A stretch of DNA of 64,000 nt from Streptomyces sp. AC558_RSS880 (GTDB lineage Bacteria > Actinomycetota > Actinomycetes > Streptomycetales > Streptomycetaceae), in NCBI RefSeq assembly GCF_019049255.1, contig NZ_JAGMUJ010000115.1, forward strand, positions 69,355 to 133,354, in the 5' to 3' direction. The notes under the pieces are model-generated. The model made no database searches. It was not told the DNA's origin and saw nothing but the letters and a program-made list of their open reading frames with translations. Positions 63,736-64,000 of this stretch are shown piece after piece (the first letter of the stretch is position 1; the number at the start of each line of letters is the position of its first letter). Made by a program: the position numbers and the translations under genes.

Positions 63736-64000
63736 ATGAGTGAAGGAACCATGCAGCGACGAGCACAGCGAGAGCAGCCCGAGCGAGCGAAGCGCCTTAC
63801 CCGCGTTCTTGTCTGCGCGGCAGCCGTCCCCGTGATGCTGGTCGCCGCCGGCTGCTCCTCGGACTCCGGCTCCGACGACGGCGAGGACAAGGGCGCCTCC
63901 GCGTCCGCCTCGCAGTCCGCGAGCCCGTCCCCGACGGTGCAGGCGGCGGCGTACCAGAGGCTCCCGAAGCCGTGCGCGGTGCTGTCCGAGAAGACCCTGG
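63736..64000 (+). CDS. DUF3558-type lipoprotein, second copy (runs off window)
   Basis: At least 88 codons. Charged N-terminus, hydrophobic VLVCAAAVPVMLVAAGCSSD with lipobox, Ser/Ala linker, then LPKPCAVLSEKTL, the same DUF3558 opening as the upstream gene. ATG 63736 or ATG 63751 (after AAGGA) are possible starts. Tandem paralogue of the preceding lipoprotein gene. Confidence 0.8.
   Translation, partial: MSEGTMQRRAQREQPERAKRLTRVLVCAAAVPVMLVAAGCSSDSGSDDGEDKGASASASQSASPSPTVQAAAYQRLPKPCAVLSEKTL

Overview
The window looks like a piece of a Streptomyces (or close relative) chromosome core. The evidence is very high GC, GTG starts and 4-base stop/start overlaps, a DUF397/DUF5753/anti-sigma ATPase triad of the WhiJ type, several serine/threonine kinases with PQQ propellers, two DUF3558 lipoproteins, and a scattered futalosine menaquinone pathway. 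About 63 genes or gene remnants are described. No rRNA, tRNA, CRISPR array, transposase or integrase was recognised.

Layout. 0-4 kb: 5' part of mqnC, a prepilin peptidase, an Rpn-like C-terminal fragment, the ATPase / WhiJ-like / DUF397 triad and an orphan double-glycine leader peptide. 4-9.3 kb: two receptor-type kinases and mqnA. 9.4-12.5 kb: a cold-shock gene with a long leader, an XRE-cupin regulator divergent from azlCD, a methyltransferase. 12.5-18.8 kb: lipid genes (fadD, thiolase divergent from fabG4-htdX, TetR), arranged as in the Mycobacterium tuberculosis fadA2/fabG4/htdX locus. 19-22 kb: dicarboxylate symporter, DUF4229, GNAT, UdgX-type uracil-DNA glycosylase. 22.4-27.5 kb: menaquinone block (mqnE, Lrp regulator, UbiX, VapB-like protein, mqnP, UbiD). 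28-32 kb: truncated lectin, LamG kinase, Rpn remnant, and a DUF6232 gene pair sharing a motif. 32-43 kb: CDP-alcohol transferase, ECF sigma factor with CU044_5270 protein, cytochrome c biogenesis (resA-ccdA-resB-ccsB), polysaccharide deacetylase, histidine phosphatase, hemL. 43-51 kb: a kinase / pseudokinase / kinase trio between two copies of a 44-bp direct repeat. 51-64 kb: MFS, GNAT, M20 peptidase, an MprAB-like two-component system, an FMN reductase/LLM pair, a deletion scar joining an oxidoreductase to an HxlR regulator, MarR, SnoaL-like, SDR, DUF6126, rtcB and two DUF3558 lipoproteins.

Much of the window serves respiration. MqnA, MqnE, MqnC, MqnP and the UbiD/UbiX pair make menaquinone from chorismate, HemL starts heme synthesis, and ResA/CcdA/ResB/CcsB attach heme to c-type cytochromes. 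Overlaid on this is membrane signalling: five apparently active kinases and one pseudokinase, most with outer beta-propellers.

The observations most worth following are: (1) the 44-bp direct repeat that duplicates the 3' end of a conserved gene on the far side of the kinase trio; (2) the pseudokinase in the middle of that trio, with in-frame minisatellites; (3) the orphan cysteine-free double-glycine peptide beside the WhiJ-type triad; (4) the overlapping gene pair sharing an HYHFGDxVxMYGGSGN motif across its junction; and (5) several precise operator-like repeats. All functions are read from sequence and family knowledge. No search or alignment was run.
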